Shown here piece by piece: positions 46,480-55,206 of a stretch of DNA of 64,000 bases. The notes below the pieces were generated by a model. The model did not search any database. It was not told the DNA's origin and saw only the letters and a list, made by a program, of their open reading frames with translations. Origin of the DNA: Sulfurimonas sp. (GTDB taxonomy: Bacteria; Campylobacterota; Campylobacteria; Campylobacterales; Sulfurimonadaceae); the NCBI GenBank assembly GCA_028689055.1, contig JAQTWZ010000001.1, positions 19,674-83,673 of the forward strand. The letters run 5' to 3'. The translations under genes and the position numbers were made by a program. The number at the start of each line of letters is the position of its first letter. Position 1 is the first letter of the stretch.

Positions 46480-47844
46480 CTATTTTATATTTAAGTTCAT
46501 CACAGAAGCTCTAGGAGATATGCTAGAGACTAAAGTCAGAAAATAATTGACATTTCCTTCATAATAAAGAGCATTTTCATCTCCACTGCCTCCAAGTGTA
46601 TCAATAGTTCCGACAACCGCTTCGACCAAATCTACACCTTTATTAGCTGTATCTGCGTTTACTATATTGTTATCAAAGTAGTAAGAAGTGAGTTTTGTCT
46701 CGTCCACTTTCCAGATAGCTATACCGCCTCCAAAAGTCCCATCAAGCACATAAAGTCCTTTGTCATAACCCGCATTATTTCTATTTTCCAAAAGATAGTA
46801 GCTTGTTGTGTCTATAGGGATTTTTATCAAATCATAATCGAGTGACGCTGTTTGGGTAAGTGTTGTGCTACCTGTAATAGTTTTTGGTGTGACCCAGCCG
46901 TTGTAGTATTTGCTCCATGCAGAAAAGTGTGTCGGCGTATTCCCGGGATATTCGCTGCTGTTTTGTCTCGCCCACGTGCCCGCTCCCATGAGCCCGAAAT
47001 AGCCTATGCCCCCAGTTGTTCCCTGTGTATTATATAAATCAGGAAGATGAAACGCAGAGTGTCCCAGCTCATGTGCGATGATACCTATAGTTGCATTATG
47101 TGAGTTGGCGACATTATGTCTCTCTCCAAAGAGAGCAAAATTGCCTTCGTTTGCACAGCCCATAAGAGTGACACCATCAAGCGTAGGGACAATTGCATCA
47201 TCGTAGATGCAATAAGAATGTGCCCAGATGCCGTTTTTGACATGATATCCTTCGTATGCGTCTTCATAGCCTGCTATGATAAAAGTCAAAAGCAGTTCAT
47301 CGGGTGTAATATGCCCATCTGCGTTTGTGTCATAATTGGAAAAATCAACAACGCTGTCCAGAGCAACAAGAGCCGCTGTGAGGTCAGGATAAACAGCGGC
47401 AGCAAATGCTGTAAAATCGTCTATATCTGCGTTTGGATGGTCTTTATCTAGGCGAATAGAAACAAGACCATCATTTGCAGTGCCTCCACTTTCGACTACT
47501 TTTGCAAACTCAAAATTACCATGACTGGCTTCTATATAATAGTGGTTGAGCTGATGGTCAAGTTTGCCAAAAAGCTTGCCGCTCCATGTGCTTTGGGATG
47601 AGGTAATCTGGATATTGTTATAGCTGATAAGTATGCCTAACATCGGGATAGAAGATTGAGTAATAGTTGTATTAGTCTCTTCGGGTATAGTTGCATTTAT
47701 ATCAGTAGTATTTTCATCTTCAGGTAAAATAACTGGAAGTTCCGTTTCACTTGTTGGCGTTTCAGTTGAGTCACTCGAACCCCCAGAGCTACAGCCAAAA
47801 AAGAGTGAAGAAGCAATGATCAGAAGAAGCAAATTTTTCATCAT
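46480..47844 (-). CDS. M6-family metalloprotease lipoprotein
   Basis: This 454-residue secreted Zn protease begins with a lipoprotein signal (LLIIASSLFFGCSSGG), followed by a Thr/Ser/Glu/Pro-rich linker. The catalytic HELGHSAFHLPD (about 257-268) is the HExxHxxxxxD metzincin-like motif of M6 (InhA-type) proteases. An EF-hand-like loop, DTNADGHITPDE (about 175-186), suggests calcium binding. It lacks an obvious own pro-domain; the next gene encodes one. It would act at the cell surface or periplasm. The Met-Met start leaves a 3-base ambiguity. Confidence 0.82.
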   Translation of the reverse strand: MMKNLLLLIIASSLFFGCSSGGSSDSTETPTSETELPVILPEDENTTDINATIPEETNTTITQSSIPMLGILISYNNIQITSSQSTWSGKLFGKLDHQLNHYYIEASHGNFEFAKVVESGGTANDGLVSIRLDKDHPNADIDDFTAFAAAVYPDLTAALVALDSVVDFSNYDTNADGHITPDELLLTFIIAGYEDAYEGYHVKNGIWAHSYCIYDDAIVPTLDGVTLMGCANEGNFALFGERHNVANSHNATIGIIAHELGHSAFHLPDLYNTQGTTGGIGYFGLMGAGTWARQNSSEYPGNTPTHFSAWSKYYNGWVTPKTITGSTTLTQTASLDYDLIKIPIDTTSYYLLENRNNAGYDKGLYVLDGTFGGGIAIWKVDETKLTSYYFDNNIVNADTANKGVDLVEAVVGTIDTLGGSGDENALYYEGNVNYFLTLVSSISPRASVMNLNIK

Positions 47845-47937
47845 TAAGGCACCCTTTTTCTCTTATTATACCCTTAGATTTATGAATAAACAAGCACACA
47901 GTGGTTACAATGGCGCAATTTATTTGAGAGGGAAGAG

Positions 47938-48819
47938 ATGATAACTTTTAGCGAGATGTTACTAAAACTGCAAGAATTTTGGATGAGGGAGGGGTGCAAT
48001 ATCGTGCAGCCTTACGACATTCCAGCAGGAGCAGGGACATTTCACCCTGCTACTTTTCTTCGCTCACTCGATTCTACTCCATGGGCTACGGCGTATGTAG
48101 CACCAAGCCGCCGCCCGACGGATGGACGCTACGGTGAAAACCCGAACAGACTTGGAAGCTACTATCAGTTTCAAGCACTTATCAAACCATCACCTGATAA
48201 TATCCAAGAGCTTTATCTCAAATCTTTGGAGTATCTGGGGCTTGATGTCTCACAACACGATATCCGCTTTGTAGAAGATAACTGGGAATCCCCGACACTC
48301 GGTGCGTGGGGACTTGGCTGGGAAGTTTGGCTCAATGGAATGGAAGTGACACAGTTTACTTATTTCCAACAAGTCGGCGGCATCGAATGTAACCCTGTAG
48401 CCGTGGAGATAACCTACGGAACAGAGAGACTTGCGATGTATCTTCAGGGCGTGGACACTGTTTTTGATATCGTCTGGGGCGAAAACCAGTACGGCAAAAC
48501 TCTCTATCGCGATGTACACAAAGAAGCCGAAATCGAATTTAGCAAATACAACTTTGAAGTAGCCGACACCGCAATGCTTTTTCACGAGTTTAACGCAAAA
48601 AGCGAAGAGTGCCTCAAAACGCTAGCAGCAGGACTTCCTCTCCCTGCGTACGACCTCTGTATGATGGCAGCAAGCACATTCAACGTCCTCGACGCCCGCA
48701 AAGCCATCAGCCAAACAGAACGCCAAAACTACATCCTAAAAATCCGCGAACTCTCAAAAGGCTGCGCAGAACTTTATAAGGCACAAGAAGCGGATAGAGT
48801 TGCGAGGGTGAAGGGGTAA
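47938..48819 (+). CDS. glyQ: Glycyl-tRNA synthetase alpha subunit
   Basis: This is the catalytic alpha chain of the alpha2beta2 glycyl-tRNA synthetase. The sequence is unmistakable: [57 protein letters not shown] and [30 protein letters not shown]. Length 293 is normal. The beta subunit glyS is not in this window, as usual for Campylobacterota where the two are unlinked. The foreign-looking restriction-modification segment starts directly downstream. Confidence 0.97.
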   Translation: MITFSEMLLKLQEFWMREGCNIVQPYDIPAGAGTFHPATFLRSLDSTPWATAYVAPSRRPTDGRYGENPNRLGSYYQFQALIKPSPDNIQELYLKSLEYLGLDVSQHDIRFVEDNWESPTLGAWGLGWEVWLNGMEVTQFTYFQQVGGIECNPVAVEITYGTERLAMYLQGVDTVFDIVWGENQYGKTLYRDVHKEAEIEFSKYNFEVADTAMLFHEFNAKSEECLKTLAAGLPLPAYDLCMMAASTFNVLDARKAISQTERQNYILKIRELSKGCAELYKAQEADRVARVKG

Positions 48820-48820
48820 T

Positions 48821-48853
48821 ATTAATTTCATGACATTTTGTCATAAAATTAAT
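48821..48853. promoter_or_regulatory. Long AT-rich hairpin/palindrome between glyQ and the methyltransferase
   Basis: The 15-base arms 48821-48835 and 48839-48853 pair with a single mismatch around a TTT loop. The structure begins one base after the glyQ stop region and ends about 50 bases before the methyltransferase ATG. It may terminate glyQ, or be a control operator of the restriction-modification genes, or mark the insertion edge. Confidence 0.5.
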
Positions 48854-48906
48854 ATATAAAATTGCATTTTGATATTCTACTTCAAATTTCTATTTGGAGC
48901 TATATC

Positions 48907-50214
48907 ATGAAAATTCCAAACTTATTTACACATTATTTAAAAGATGAAATCAACATGAATAAACCAACTTCACACACAATTAGAACTGTTGAATTGTTTG
49001 CCGGAGTTGGAGGATTTCGTCTTGGATTAGAGCGGGCAGCAAACGCAAAAAAATCTTATAAAGTTGTCTGGAGTAACCAATGGGAACCCTCTACAAAAAT
49101 ACAACATGCATCTGATGTATATTGTGCAAGATTTGGTTATGAAAATCATGCCAACGAAGATATATCTACAGTAAAAGTTTTTGATATACCAAATCATGAT
49201 CTTCTTGTCGGTGGATTTCCTTGTCAGGACTATTCTGTTGCAAGTACACTAAAAAATTCACATGGCATAGTAGGTAAAAAAGGTGTACTTTGGTGGGAAA
49301 TTTATCGCATACTAGAAGAAAAACAAGAAAATGCTCCAAAATATTTAATGCTGGAAAATGTCGATAGATTACTCAAGTCACCTGCTTCCCAAAGAGGAAG
49401 AGATTTTGCAATTATTTTAGCATCACTTAATAAATTGGAATATGCCGTTGAATGGCGAGTAATTAATGCAAGTGACTATGGGATGCCACAAAGACGCCGT
49501 CGCATTTTTATAATGGCATACAAAAAAGGTACACATCTTTATAAAAAAATTAAAAAATATACTCCAGTAGAGCTTCTCAACAAAGAAAGCTTATTCGCAA
49601 AAACTTTCCCCGTACAACACATAGATGAAACTCAAATCCTTAGTGCACAACTTGATGATGACTTAGTGCATATAACAAACCATTTTAATGAAGAAACACC
49701 GAAACAAAATTCTTTTTTAGAATCAGGATATATGATAGAGAGTGTTTATTTCACATCTACATATAAGCCAAAGTATCAAGGTTTATTTAATGTTTTAGGA
49801 GATTTTTTAGAAAATGAATCAAATATTCCAAAAGAGTTTTATATTAGTGAAGAAGAGTTGGAAAAATGGCAATATCATAAAGGCTCAAAATCTATAGAAA
49901 GAGTCAATAAAACTACAGGGCATAAATATCTTTATAGTGAAGGAAGTATGGGCTTTCCTGATGCTTTAGATAAGCCATCACGAACTATTATTACTGGGGA
50001 AGGTGGAGCAAGCGCATCACGATTTAAACATGTCATATGTGTAAATGGTAAGTATCGAAGGCTCACTCCTGTTGAGTTAGAAAGATTAAATATGTTTCCA
50101 GATAATCATACTGCTGGAGTTAGTGATACAAAAAGAGCATTTTTAATGGGGAATGCTCTCGTAATAGGCGTTGTTGAAAAACTTGCTAAAAATCTTTTAG
50201 AAGTACTTGGTTGA
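48907..50214 (+). CDS. DNA (cytosine-5) methyltransferase, Sau3AI-type partner
   Basis: This 435-residue C5-methyltransferase has motif I VELFAGVGGFRLGLE (about 27-41), catalytic motif IV GGFPCQDYS with Cys106, motif VI LENVDRLL, motif VIII QRRRRIFIM, motif IX RLTPVELERLNMFP and motif X GNALVIGVVEKLA. The ATG at 48907 follows GGAG by 7 bases; upstream in-frame ATG 48862 has no site. The nuclease beside it is MutH/Sau3AI-like, so the likely target is GATC with methylation of the C. Target specificity is inference. It has low G+C and one TGCGTTT-type heptamer (49041) only. Stop and next start overlap in TGATG. Confidence 0.88.
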   Translation: MKIPNLFTHYLKDEINMNKPTSHTIRTVELFAGVGGFRLGLERAANAKKSYKVVWSNQWEPSTKIQHASDVYCARFGYENHANEDISTVKVFDIPNHDLLVGGFPCQDYSVASTLKNSHGIVGKKGVLWWEIYRILEEKQENAPKYLMLENVDRLLKSPASQRGRDFAIILASLNKLEYAVEWRVINASDYGMPQRRRRIFIMAYKKGTHLYKKIKKYTPVELLNKESLFAKTFPVQHIDETQILSAQLDDDLVHITNHFNEETPKQNSFLESGYMIESVYFTSTYKPKYQGLFNVLGDFLENESNIPKEFYISEEELEKWQYHKGSKSIERVNKTTGHKYLYSEGSMGFPDALDKPSRTIITGEGGASASRFKHVICVNGKYRRLTPVELERLNMFPDNHTAGVSDTKRAFLMGNALVIGVVEKLAKNLLEVLG

Positions 50215-51614
50215 TGCATCTTTTGCCCTATGATGTAAATAATAAATTATCAATAATTAGGTATGCGCAAGAACTCAAAAATCAAACTCTTAGAATAAAA
50301 TGCCAGCCTTCAGATCAGAATACTAAAACAAACAATAAAGGGTCTTTTGGTCAAATCTTGGAAAAATATTATTTTCTCTATGAGCCAAATTCGAATAGTG
50401 AACCAGACTTTATAGAAGTTGAGCTCGAATTAAAATCTTCCCCTCTGAAACAATTGAAAAAACTCAACTATGTATCCAAAGAGCGTCTTGTGCTCAATAT
50501 TATTAATTATTTAACTGTAGTTGATGAAGATTTTGTAAATAGCTCTTTTTGGAAAAAAAATAAAGATTTATTACTTATTTTTTATCTTCATGAATCAAAT
50601 AAAAATTTTCTTGACTACCAAATTAAAATAGTAGATGAATGGATTTTTCCAGATATAGATTTAGAAATTATAAAAAATGATTGGGTTCGCATCAAACAAA
50701 AAATTCAAGATGGAAAAGCTCATGAACTCTCTGAAGGTGATACGCTTTACTTAGGAGCATGTACAAAAGGTAGCAAAGGTGGTAATCTTCGTGCACAACC
50801 AAATGCATCAATACAAGCAAAACAAAGAGCTTATTCTTTAAAACAAGGATATGTAAATCATATTATTGCTTCACTAACGCACAAGCATCCATCTTATGGA
50901 AAAATTATTTCTACTTTAGATGTAGCAAAATCTTCTTCCATTGAAGAGATTGTAATTGCTAAATTTCAGCCCTATTATAATAAAAATATCACAGAAATTT
51001 TGGGAATTTTAGGAATTTCAATAAATCAAAAAGCAAAAAACTTCTATGCAAATCTCTCTAAAGCAATATTAGGAATATCTTTGAACCAAGAGATTGAAGA
51101 GTTTAAAAAAGCAGATATTGTTGTCAAAACAGTGAGATTAAAAGAAAATTTCTTGCCAAAAGAAGATATTTCTTTCCCTGTTTTTCAGTACAAAGATCTT
51201 GTTGCAGAAAAATGGGAAGAATCTCAGATTAAAGATACTTTAGAGCATAAATTTTTGTTTATTTTCTTTCAATATGAAGAGCAAAATCTTATTTTAAAAA
51301 AAGTTACCTTTTGGAATATGCCGTATCAGGATATTCTTGAAGTGAAAAAAGTTTGGAATAAAACAAAACAAGTTGTGTTGGATGGTAAAATCGTTAAAAA
51401 GATAAAAATAAACAAGGATGGAAAATTAACAAGGTTAACAAATTTTCCATCAAAAAAATATAATGCAGTTGCTCATGTACGACCTCACGCAATAAATGCA
51501 AGCGATACTTTACCTCTGCCAGTAAAAGATAAATTCACAAAGAGTGAGACATACACTAAGCATTGTTTTTGGCTAAATAATACATATGTAAGAGATAATA
51601 TTTATAAAGCTTAG
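50214..51614 (+). CDS. Sau3AI/MutH-family type II restriction endonuclease
   Basis: This is a 466-residue protein. The N-terminal half has the MutH/Sau3AI core: KGSFGQILEKYYF, then D65-x6-E72-x-K74 in PDFIEVELELKSSP, the exact spacing of the MutH active site. The remainder is a second, divergent MutH-like half, as in Sau3AI, which uses a pseudo-dimer. Sau3AI cuts GATC. The ATG at 50214 overlaps the stop of the methyltransferase by one base, so the modification enzyme is made first. The AT-rich, Lys/Ile-rich character and near absence of the TGCGTTT heptamer point to recent acquisition. Confidence 0.82.
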   Translation: MHLLPYDVNNKLSIIRYAQELKNQTLRIKCQPSDQNTKTNNKGSFGQILEKYYFLYEPNSNSEPDFIEVELELKSSPLKQLKKLNYVSKERLVLNIINYLTVVDEDFVNSSFWKKNKDLLLIFYLHESNKNFLDYQIKIVDEWIFPDIDLEIIKNDWVRIKQKIQDGKAHELSEGDTLYLGACTKGSKGGNLRAQPNASIQAKQRAYSLKQGYVNHIIASLTHKHPSYGKIISTLDVAKSSSIEEIVIAKFQPYYNKNITEILGILGISINQKAKNFYANLSKAILGISLNQEIEEFKKADIVVKTVRLKENFLPKEDISFPVFQYKDLVAEKWEESQIKDTLEHKFLFIFFQYEEQNLILKKVTFWNMPYQDILEVKKVWNKTKQVVLDGKIVKKIKINKDGKLTRLTNFPSKKYNAVAHVRPHAINASDTLPLPVKDKFTKSETYTKHCFWLNNTYVRDNIYKA

Positions 51615-51945
51615 TTTGCATCTAAACTAGATTTCGTAAATGGCAGAGTTATATTGAGTAGTGTTTCATCATAAAATCAAAAAAAGCAAAGAAGCAAATT
51701 TTTTACTCATCATGCATGAGCACCTTTTCGTTTTTAAAAAGCTATGACTTTTTCACTTTAGTGGTATCAAATTAGGCATCAGATAAGAAGCAAATTCTGC
51801 GTTTATCTTTAGCCTTATGGCACTTTTTGGGGTGTCTGATTCTAAATTGATGTTTGGTATATGAGAAACTGGTCGATTGAGCTTGATTTACAAATCTTAA
51901 TCAAGACGATTGTTGTAGTCTTGAGTAAAAGGTAGTTACTAAGTT
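51615..51945. other. 331-base non-coding stretch after the restriction gene
   Basis: No ORF with a ribosome site is present. It contains a 12-base direct repeat (AAGAAGCAAATT at 51689-51700 and 51785-51796), one TGCGTTT heptamer (51798), which suggests resident DNA from there onward, and a weak stem (CTTGATT/AATCAAG, 51882-51905). The repeat may mark the right border of the inserted restriction segment. Confidence 0.4.
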
Positions 51946-52173
51946 TTAATCCTCTCTATATTTGGAGATTCCGCAAGGTTGGTTCTGTTTTGGCGGATGT
52001 TCTTTGAGATAGGTCAAGTCTTCGAGTGTTTGTGTGAGGACTTTTTTTTGTTGGAGGATTGGGAGCATAAGGTTATCCTTTTCGTTCAAAGGAACACTCC
52101 AGTCAAGAAGTATCGTTTGTACTTCAGCGTCAAGTTCTGCAAGGGCGTTTTGTATATGTTTTATTGAATTCAT
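51946..52173 (-). CDS. Small protein (75 residues), unknown
   Basis: This frame on the minus strand starts at an ATG (52173). It encodes a helical, acidic N-terminal part ([19 protein letters not shown]), a second helix ([18 protein letters not shown]) and a Pro/Gln-rich tail. I recognise no domain and see no strong ribosome site. Composition looks like a real two-helix protein, but expression is uncertain. It is divergent from rpmI. Confidence 0.5.
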   Translation of the reverse strand: MNSIKHIQNALAELDAEVQTILLDWSVPLNEKDNLMLPILQQKKVLTQTLEDLTYLKEHPPKQNQPCGISKYRED

Positions 52174-52208
52174 GTGAGTATTGTAGCAAAAATTTAGAAT
52201 TGTTTAGA

Positions 52209-52214
52209 TATAAT
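52209..52214 (+). promoter_or_regulatory. -10 box of the rpmI-rplT unit
   Basis: A perfect TATAAT lies 55 bases before the rpmI ATG. It is followed in the leader by a 6-bp inverted repeat (AAAGTC, 52224-52229, with GACTTT, 52236-52241), which could be part of a ribosomal-protein autoregulation site. Confidence 0.55.
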
Positions 52215-52268
52215 TCCAGCCTCAAAGTCTATTTGGACTTTAATGAGAATTTTACAAAGGAGTCATCG

Positions 52269-52460
52269 ATGCCAAAAATGAAATCGGTAAAAGGCGCTGT
52301 TAAGCGTTTTAAAGTGAAGAAAAATGGTACAGTTAAACGTGGAACTGCGTTTAGAAGCCACATTTTGACAAAACAAGATGCACAAACTCGTCGTGATCAA
52401 AACACACCAAAAGTGGTTGCGAAAGTAGATGAAGCAAATATTAAGGCTATGATTAACTAA
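52269..52460 (+). CDS. rpmI: Ribosomal protein L35
   Basis: This is a 63-residue basic protein starting [16 protein letters not shown], typical of L35. The ATG at 52269 with ribosome site AAAGGAG fits; a longer frame from 52164 has no support. It forms a pair with rplT 105 bases downstream. The usual upstream partner infC is not here. Confidence 0.97.
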   Translation: MPKMKSVKGAVKRFKVKKNGTVKRGTAFRSHILTKQDAQTRRDQNTPKVVAKVDEANIKAMIN

Positions 52461-52565
52461 TTTTTAGTTATCTCATAAATCTCCAATTTTTAAAATTGGG
52501 CAAGTCCATCATAGATATGGCACCTTTAGCGCAAGAGCGTCAACGGGTAAAGAAAAAGGAAAAAT

Positions 52566-52925
52566 ATGCCAAGAGTTAAAACAGGTGTTGTTCGTAGAAG
52601 AAGACACAAAAAGATATTAAAATTAGCAAAAGGTTTCTACAGTGGTCGCCGTAAACACTTTAGAAAAGCTAAAGAACAAATTGAACGTTCATTGTATTAT
52701 GCATTCCGTGACCGCAAGCAAAACAAACGTGAGTTCCGTAAATTATGGATCATCCGTATCAATGCTGCTTGTCGTTTAAATGGTATGAACTACTCAACGT
52801 TCATCAATGGTTTAAGCAAAGCTGGTATCGAGCTTGACCGTAAAATTCTTGCTGATATGGCGATGAATGACGCAGCTGCGTTTAGCGCAGTTGCTGCAGC
52901 ATCAAAAGCAGCACTTGGTAAATAA
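52566..52925 (+). CDS. rplT: Ribosomal protein L20
   Basis: This 119-residue L20, [20 protein letters not shown], contains the conserved [16 protein letters not shown] and [15 protein letters not shown]20 often represses its own operon by binding the leader RNA. A strong terminator hairpin follows 4 bases after the stop. Confidence 0.98.
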   Translation: MPRVKTGVVRRRRHKKILKLAKGFYSGRRKHFRKAKEQIERSLYYAFRDRKQNKREFRKLWIIRINAACRLNGMNYSTFINGLSKAGIELDRKILADMAMNDAAAFSAVAAASKAALGK

Positions 52926-52929
52926 ATCT

Positions 52930-52947
52930 AAAGACCTTCGGGTCTTT
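52930..52947 (+). terminator. Terminator of rpmI-rplT
   Basis: AAAGACC (52930-52936) and GGTCTTT (52941-52947) form a perfect stem around a stable TTCG tetraloop, right after rplT. The convergent rarA gene ends 18 bases beyond, so it could act on both strands. Confidence 0.75.
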
Positions 52948-52964
52948 GGCTTTGCCAAACTTTC

Positions 52965-54146
52965 CTAAACACCACTCAAAAGTTCTATCCACTCTTTCAT
53001 CTTTTTTTCATAACCACTCTCTATAAGCTTTACAAAACGCAAAGGTTTTTGCAGATAGTTCTGTTTGACATAACCGCCAAAATCATGAGGATAAAGATAG
53101 TTTCCGTCACTTTGTTGTTTGAGATGTTTGGGTATTTCAAGATGCACACCCTCAGCAATGGCTTTTAGAGCTGCGTTTATAGCAAGATATGAAGAGTTTG
53201 ATTTGGGTGAAGCACAAAGATAAACAACTGCTTGAGAGAGGATGATACGCGCTTCAGGATAGCCTATCTTACTCACGCTTGTCATGGCAGATGTGCAGAG
53301 TGTAAGCGCCTGAGGGTTTGCGTTTCCTATATCTTCACTTGCCAAAATGACTAAGCGTCTAGCGATAAATTCCGCACTCTCTCCGCCGTCGATAAGTCTT
53401 GCAAGATAATAAATAGCTGCGTCCATGTCCGAGCCGCGGATGGATTTTATCATAGCCGATGTGAGGTCATAATGTACGCCCGCTTCGCTGCTGCCGGCAC
53501 TGAGTGCGTTTGGGCGAAGGGCTTTGAGGTTTTTGAGAGTGATAGCTGTATCAAGATTGGAGCAAAACTCCAAAAGTTTGAGCATTGCTCTAGCATCACC
53601 GCCGCTGCTTGCAACAAGATATTCTTTGGCATCTTCATCTATTTCTAAGCCTGCATGAGCGGTGGCTTTTTCAAGCAGAGATGTGAGGGCCGCGTTTGTG
53701 ATAGAGTGCAGTTCAAAGAGCATTGCGCGTGAGCGAATAGCAGAGGTGAGTGAAAAGAAAGGGTTTTCGGTGGAAGCACCGATGATAAGTACGCTGTTAT
53801 TTTCCATCACGGGAAGCAAAACTTCTTGCTGGTTTTTTGCAAGACGATGTACTTCATCTATAAATATAAGCGGTTTTTCAAGAGTGTTCTTATGAGTATC
53901 AAAGATTTTTCGTAACTGTTCTATCTTAAGCGAGGTTGCATTAAGTTCATAAAAAGGCATCTGCATCGTTTTTGCGATGATGCGTGCAAGAGTCGTTTTG
54001 CCGCATCCTGCGGGACCAAAGATGAAGCTATGACCTAGCGCACCTTTTTCACACAAAACGCGAAGCGGAGCATCAAAAGCACTGAGATGTTCTTGACCTA
54101 TAAGTGCATCAAAAGAAGACGGTCTGAGATGCTGCGTAAAGTCCAA
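52965..54146 (-). CDS. rarA: Replication-associated recombination protein A (MgsA/RarA)
   Basis: RarA is a clamp-loader-like AAA+ ATPase acting at stalled forks. From the TTG at 54146 the protein is 393 residues, the family length in Campylobacterota. It starts DFTQHLRPSSFDALIGQEHL, with Walker A FGPAGCGKTT (about 43-52), Walker B FIDEVHRL and a sensor ASTENPFFSL. The C-terminal oligomerisation region contains RRLVILASEDIGNANP. A longer frame up to 54260 would encode only the antisense-frame shadow of the rluB tail repeats, so the TTG one base after the rluB stop is preferred (AAGG lies 10 bases before). Confidence 0.92.
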   Translation of the reverse strand: MDFTQHLRPSSFDALIGQEHLSAFDAPLRVLCEKGALGHSFIFGPAGCGKTTLARIIAKTMQMPFYELNATSLKIEQLRKIFDTHKNTLEKPLIFIDEVHRLAKNQQEVLLPVMENNSVLIIGASTENPFFSLTSAIRSRAMLFELHSITNAALTSLLEKATAHAGLEIDEDAKEYLVASSGGDARAMLKLLEFCSNLDTAITLKNLKALRPNALSAGSSEAGVHYDLTSAMIKSIRGSDMDAAIYYLARLIDGGESAEFIARRLVILASEDIGNANPQALTLCTSAMTSVSKIGYPEARIILSQAVVYLCASPKSNSSYLAINAALKAIAEGVHLEIPKHLKQQSDGNYLYPHDFGGYVKQNYLQKPLRFVKLIESGYEKKMKEWIELLSGV

Positions 54147-54147
54147 A

Positions 54148-55206
54148 CTACTTGCTACCTTTTGCTCTAGAGCGAGGTTTTGGTCCTGCTTTGCTATCTG
54201 CTCTATTTTTAGGTTTTGGTCCTGCTTTAGAATCTGCTCTATTTTTAGGTTTTGCAGCAAGAATTTTTCTGAGTTTTACACTGTCTGGATTGTTGAAACC
54301 CTCTGTATTTTTTTCTTCTTCTTTATATTTTGACTTAGTACCGTCTTTGGATTTGTGAGCATCTTTGTTTTTTGGTTTAAAACCTTCTTTGTCTTTTGAA
54401 AAAGCTTTTGGTTTTTTCACGACACCTTGCGTTTCACGCAATTTTTTCTCCTCATCTTTGAGGAAAGTAAAGAGTGCTGAGTATTCGCTTCGCGTGAGAT
54501 ATCTTGATTTTCCAATTGGGAGGTTGTTGAGTTTTATTTCTGCAAAAGAGATGCGTTTAAGGTCAGAGATTTCTGTACCAAAATGGGCAAAAAATCTTCT
54601 AAGCTCACGGTTTTGTCCCTCTTTTATAGCGACTTTGAGCGTTGAGAAGTTGTGTGCGTTTTTCTGGATTTGGTAGCCTATAAAAGGTGCAAATGTCATG
54701 GAAGTCACTTTGGAGTGCGAATGCCCGCCAGCGGTTGCATCATCAAGTGTGAGACCATTTAACATCGCTACTTCCATCTCTTGCGTGACTTCGCCTTTGA
54801 TTTTTATTTTATAAATTCTCTCCAAGTCTGAGTTCATGAGCGCAGTTGCAACTTTTGAAGCATCCGTAAGAAGTAAAACTCCCTCAGAAGCGTAGTCAAG
54901 TCGCCCAACCGGTATAAAGTGTTTGAACTCTTTTTCAAGTGAATCGTAGATTGTTCTTCTACCTTTTGGGTCGCTTTTAGTAACAAGCTCACCTTTTGGT
55001 TTGGAATAGACGATAACCGTATATTTGTCTCTTGGAGTGACCTGTTTGCCACTGATGTAAACGATGTCACTTACTTCATCTATCTGCGTCCCCGGATTTG
55101 TCTCTATTTCGCCGTTAATACGTACGTAACCGCTTATGATCGCAGCATCCGCTTCTCTTCTTGAGTAGCTGGAGTGGTGCGCAATGTATTTGTTTAATCG
55201 CATCAT
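54148..55206 (-). CDS. rluB: 23S rRNA pseudouridine synthase RluB-like, with basic repeat tail
   Basis: This RsuA-family pseudouridine synthase has an S4 RNA-binding domain (about 2-60, RLNKYIAHHSSYSRREAD) and the catalytic motif GRLDYASEGVLLLT with the active Asp. A C-terminal extension from about residue 240 on is Lys/Pro-rich and disordered, ending in tandem 12-residue repeats (KPKNRADSKAGP twice, then KPRSRAKGSK). The tail may add RNA affinity. It overlaps the kdsD stop by one base (TAATG). Confidence 0.9.
   Translation of the reverse strand: MMRLNKYIAHHSSYSRREADAAIISGYVRINGEIETNPGTQIDEVSDIVYISGKQVTPRDKYTVIVYSKPKGELVTKSDPKGRRTIYDSLEKEFKHFIPVGRLDYASEGVLLLTDASKVATALMNSDLERIYKIKIKGEVTQEMEVAMLNGLTLDDATAGGHSHSKVTSMTFAPFIGYQIQKNAHNFSTLKVAIKEGQNRELRRFFAHFGTEISDLKRISFAEIKLNNLPIGKSRYLTRSEYSALFTFLKDEEKKLRETQGVVKKPKAFSKDKEGFKPKNKDAHKSKDGTKSKYKEEEKNTEGFNNPDSVKLRKILAAKPKNRADSKAGPKPKNRADSKAGPKPRSRAKGSK
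54175..54255. repeat. 36-bp tandem repeat in the rluB 3' end
   Basis: Two and a quarter copies of a 36-base unit begin at 54175, 54211 and 54247 (each starts AGGTTTTG on the plus strand). In the rluB frame they encode 12-residue basic repeats. Copy number may vary between strains. Confidence 0.75.

Noticed and set aside
54147-54260. Longer RarA start at 54260
   Set aside because: The extra residues are the shadow of the rluB tail repeats; the TTG one base after the rluB stop gives the family length.
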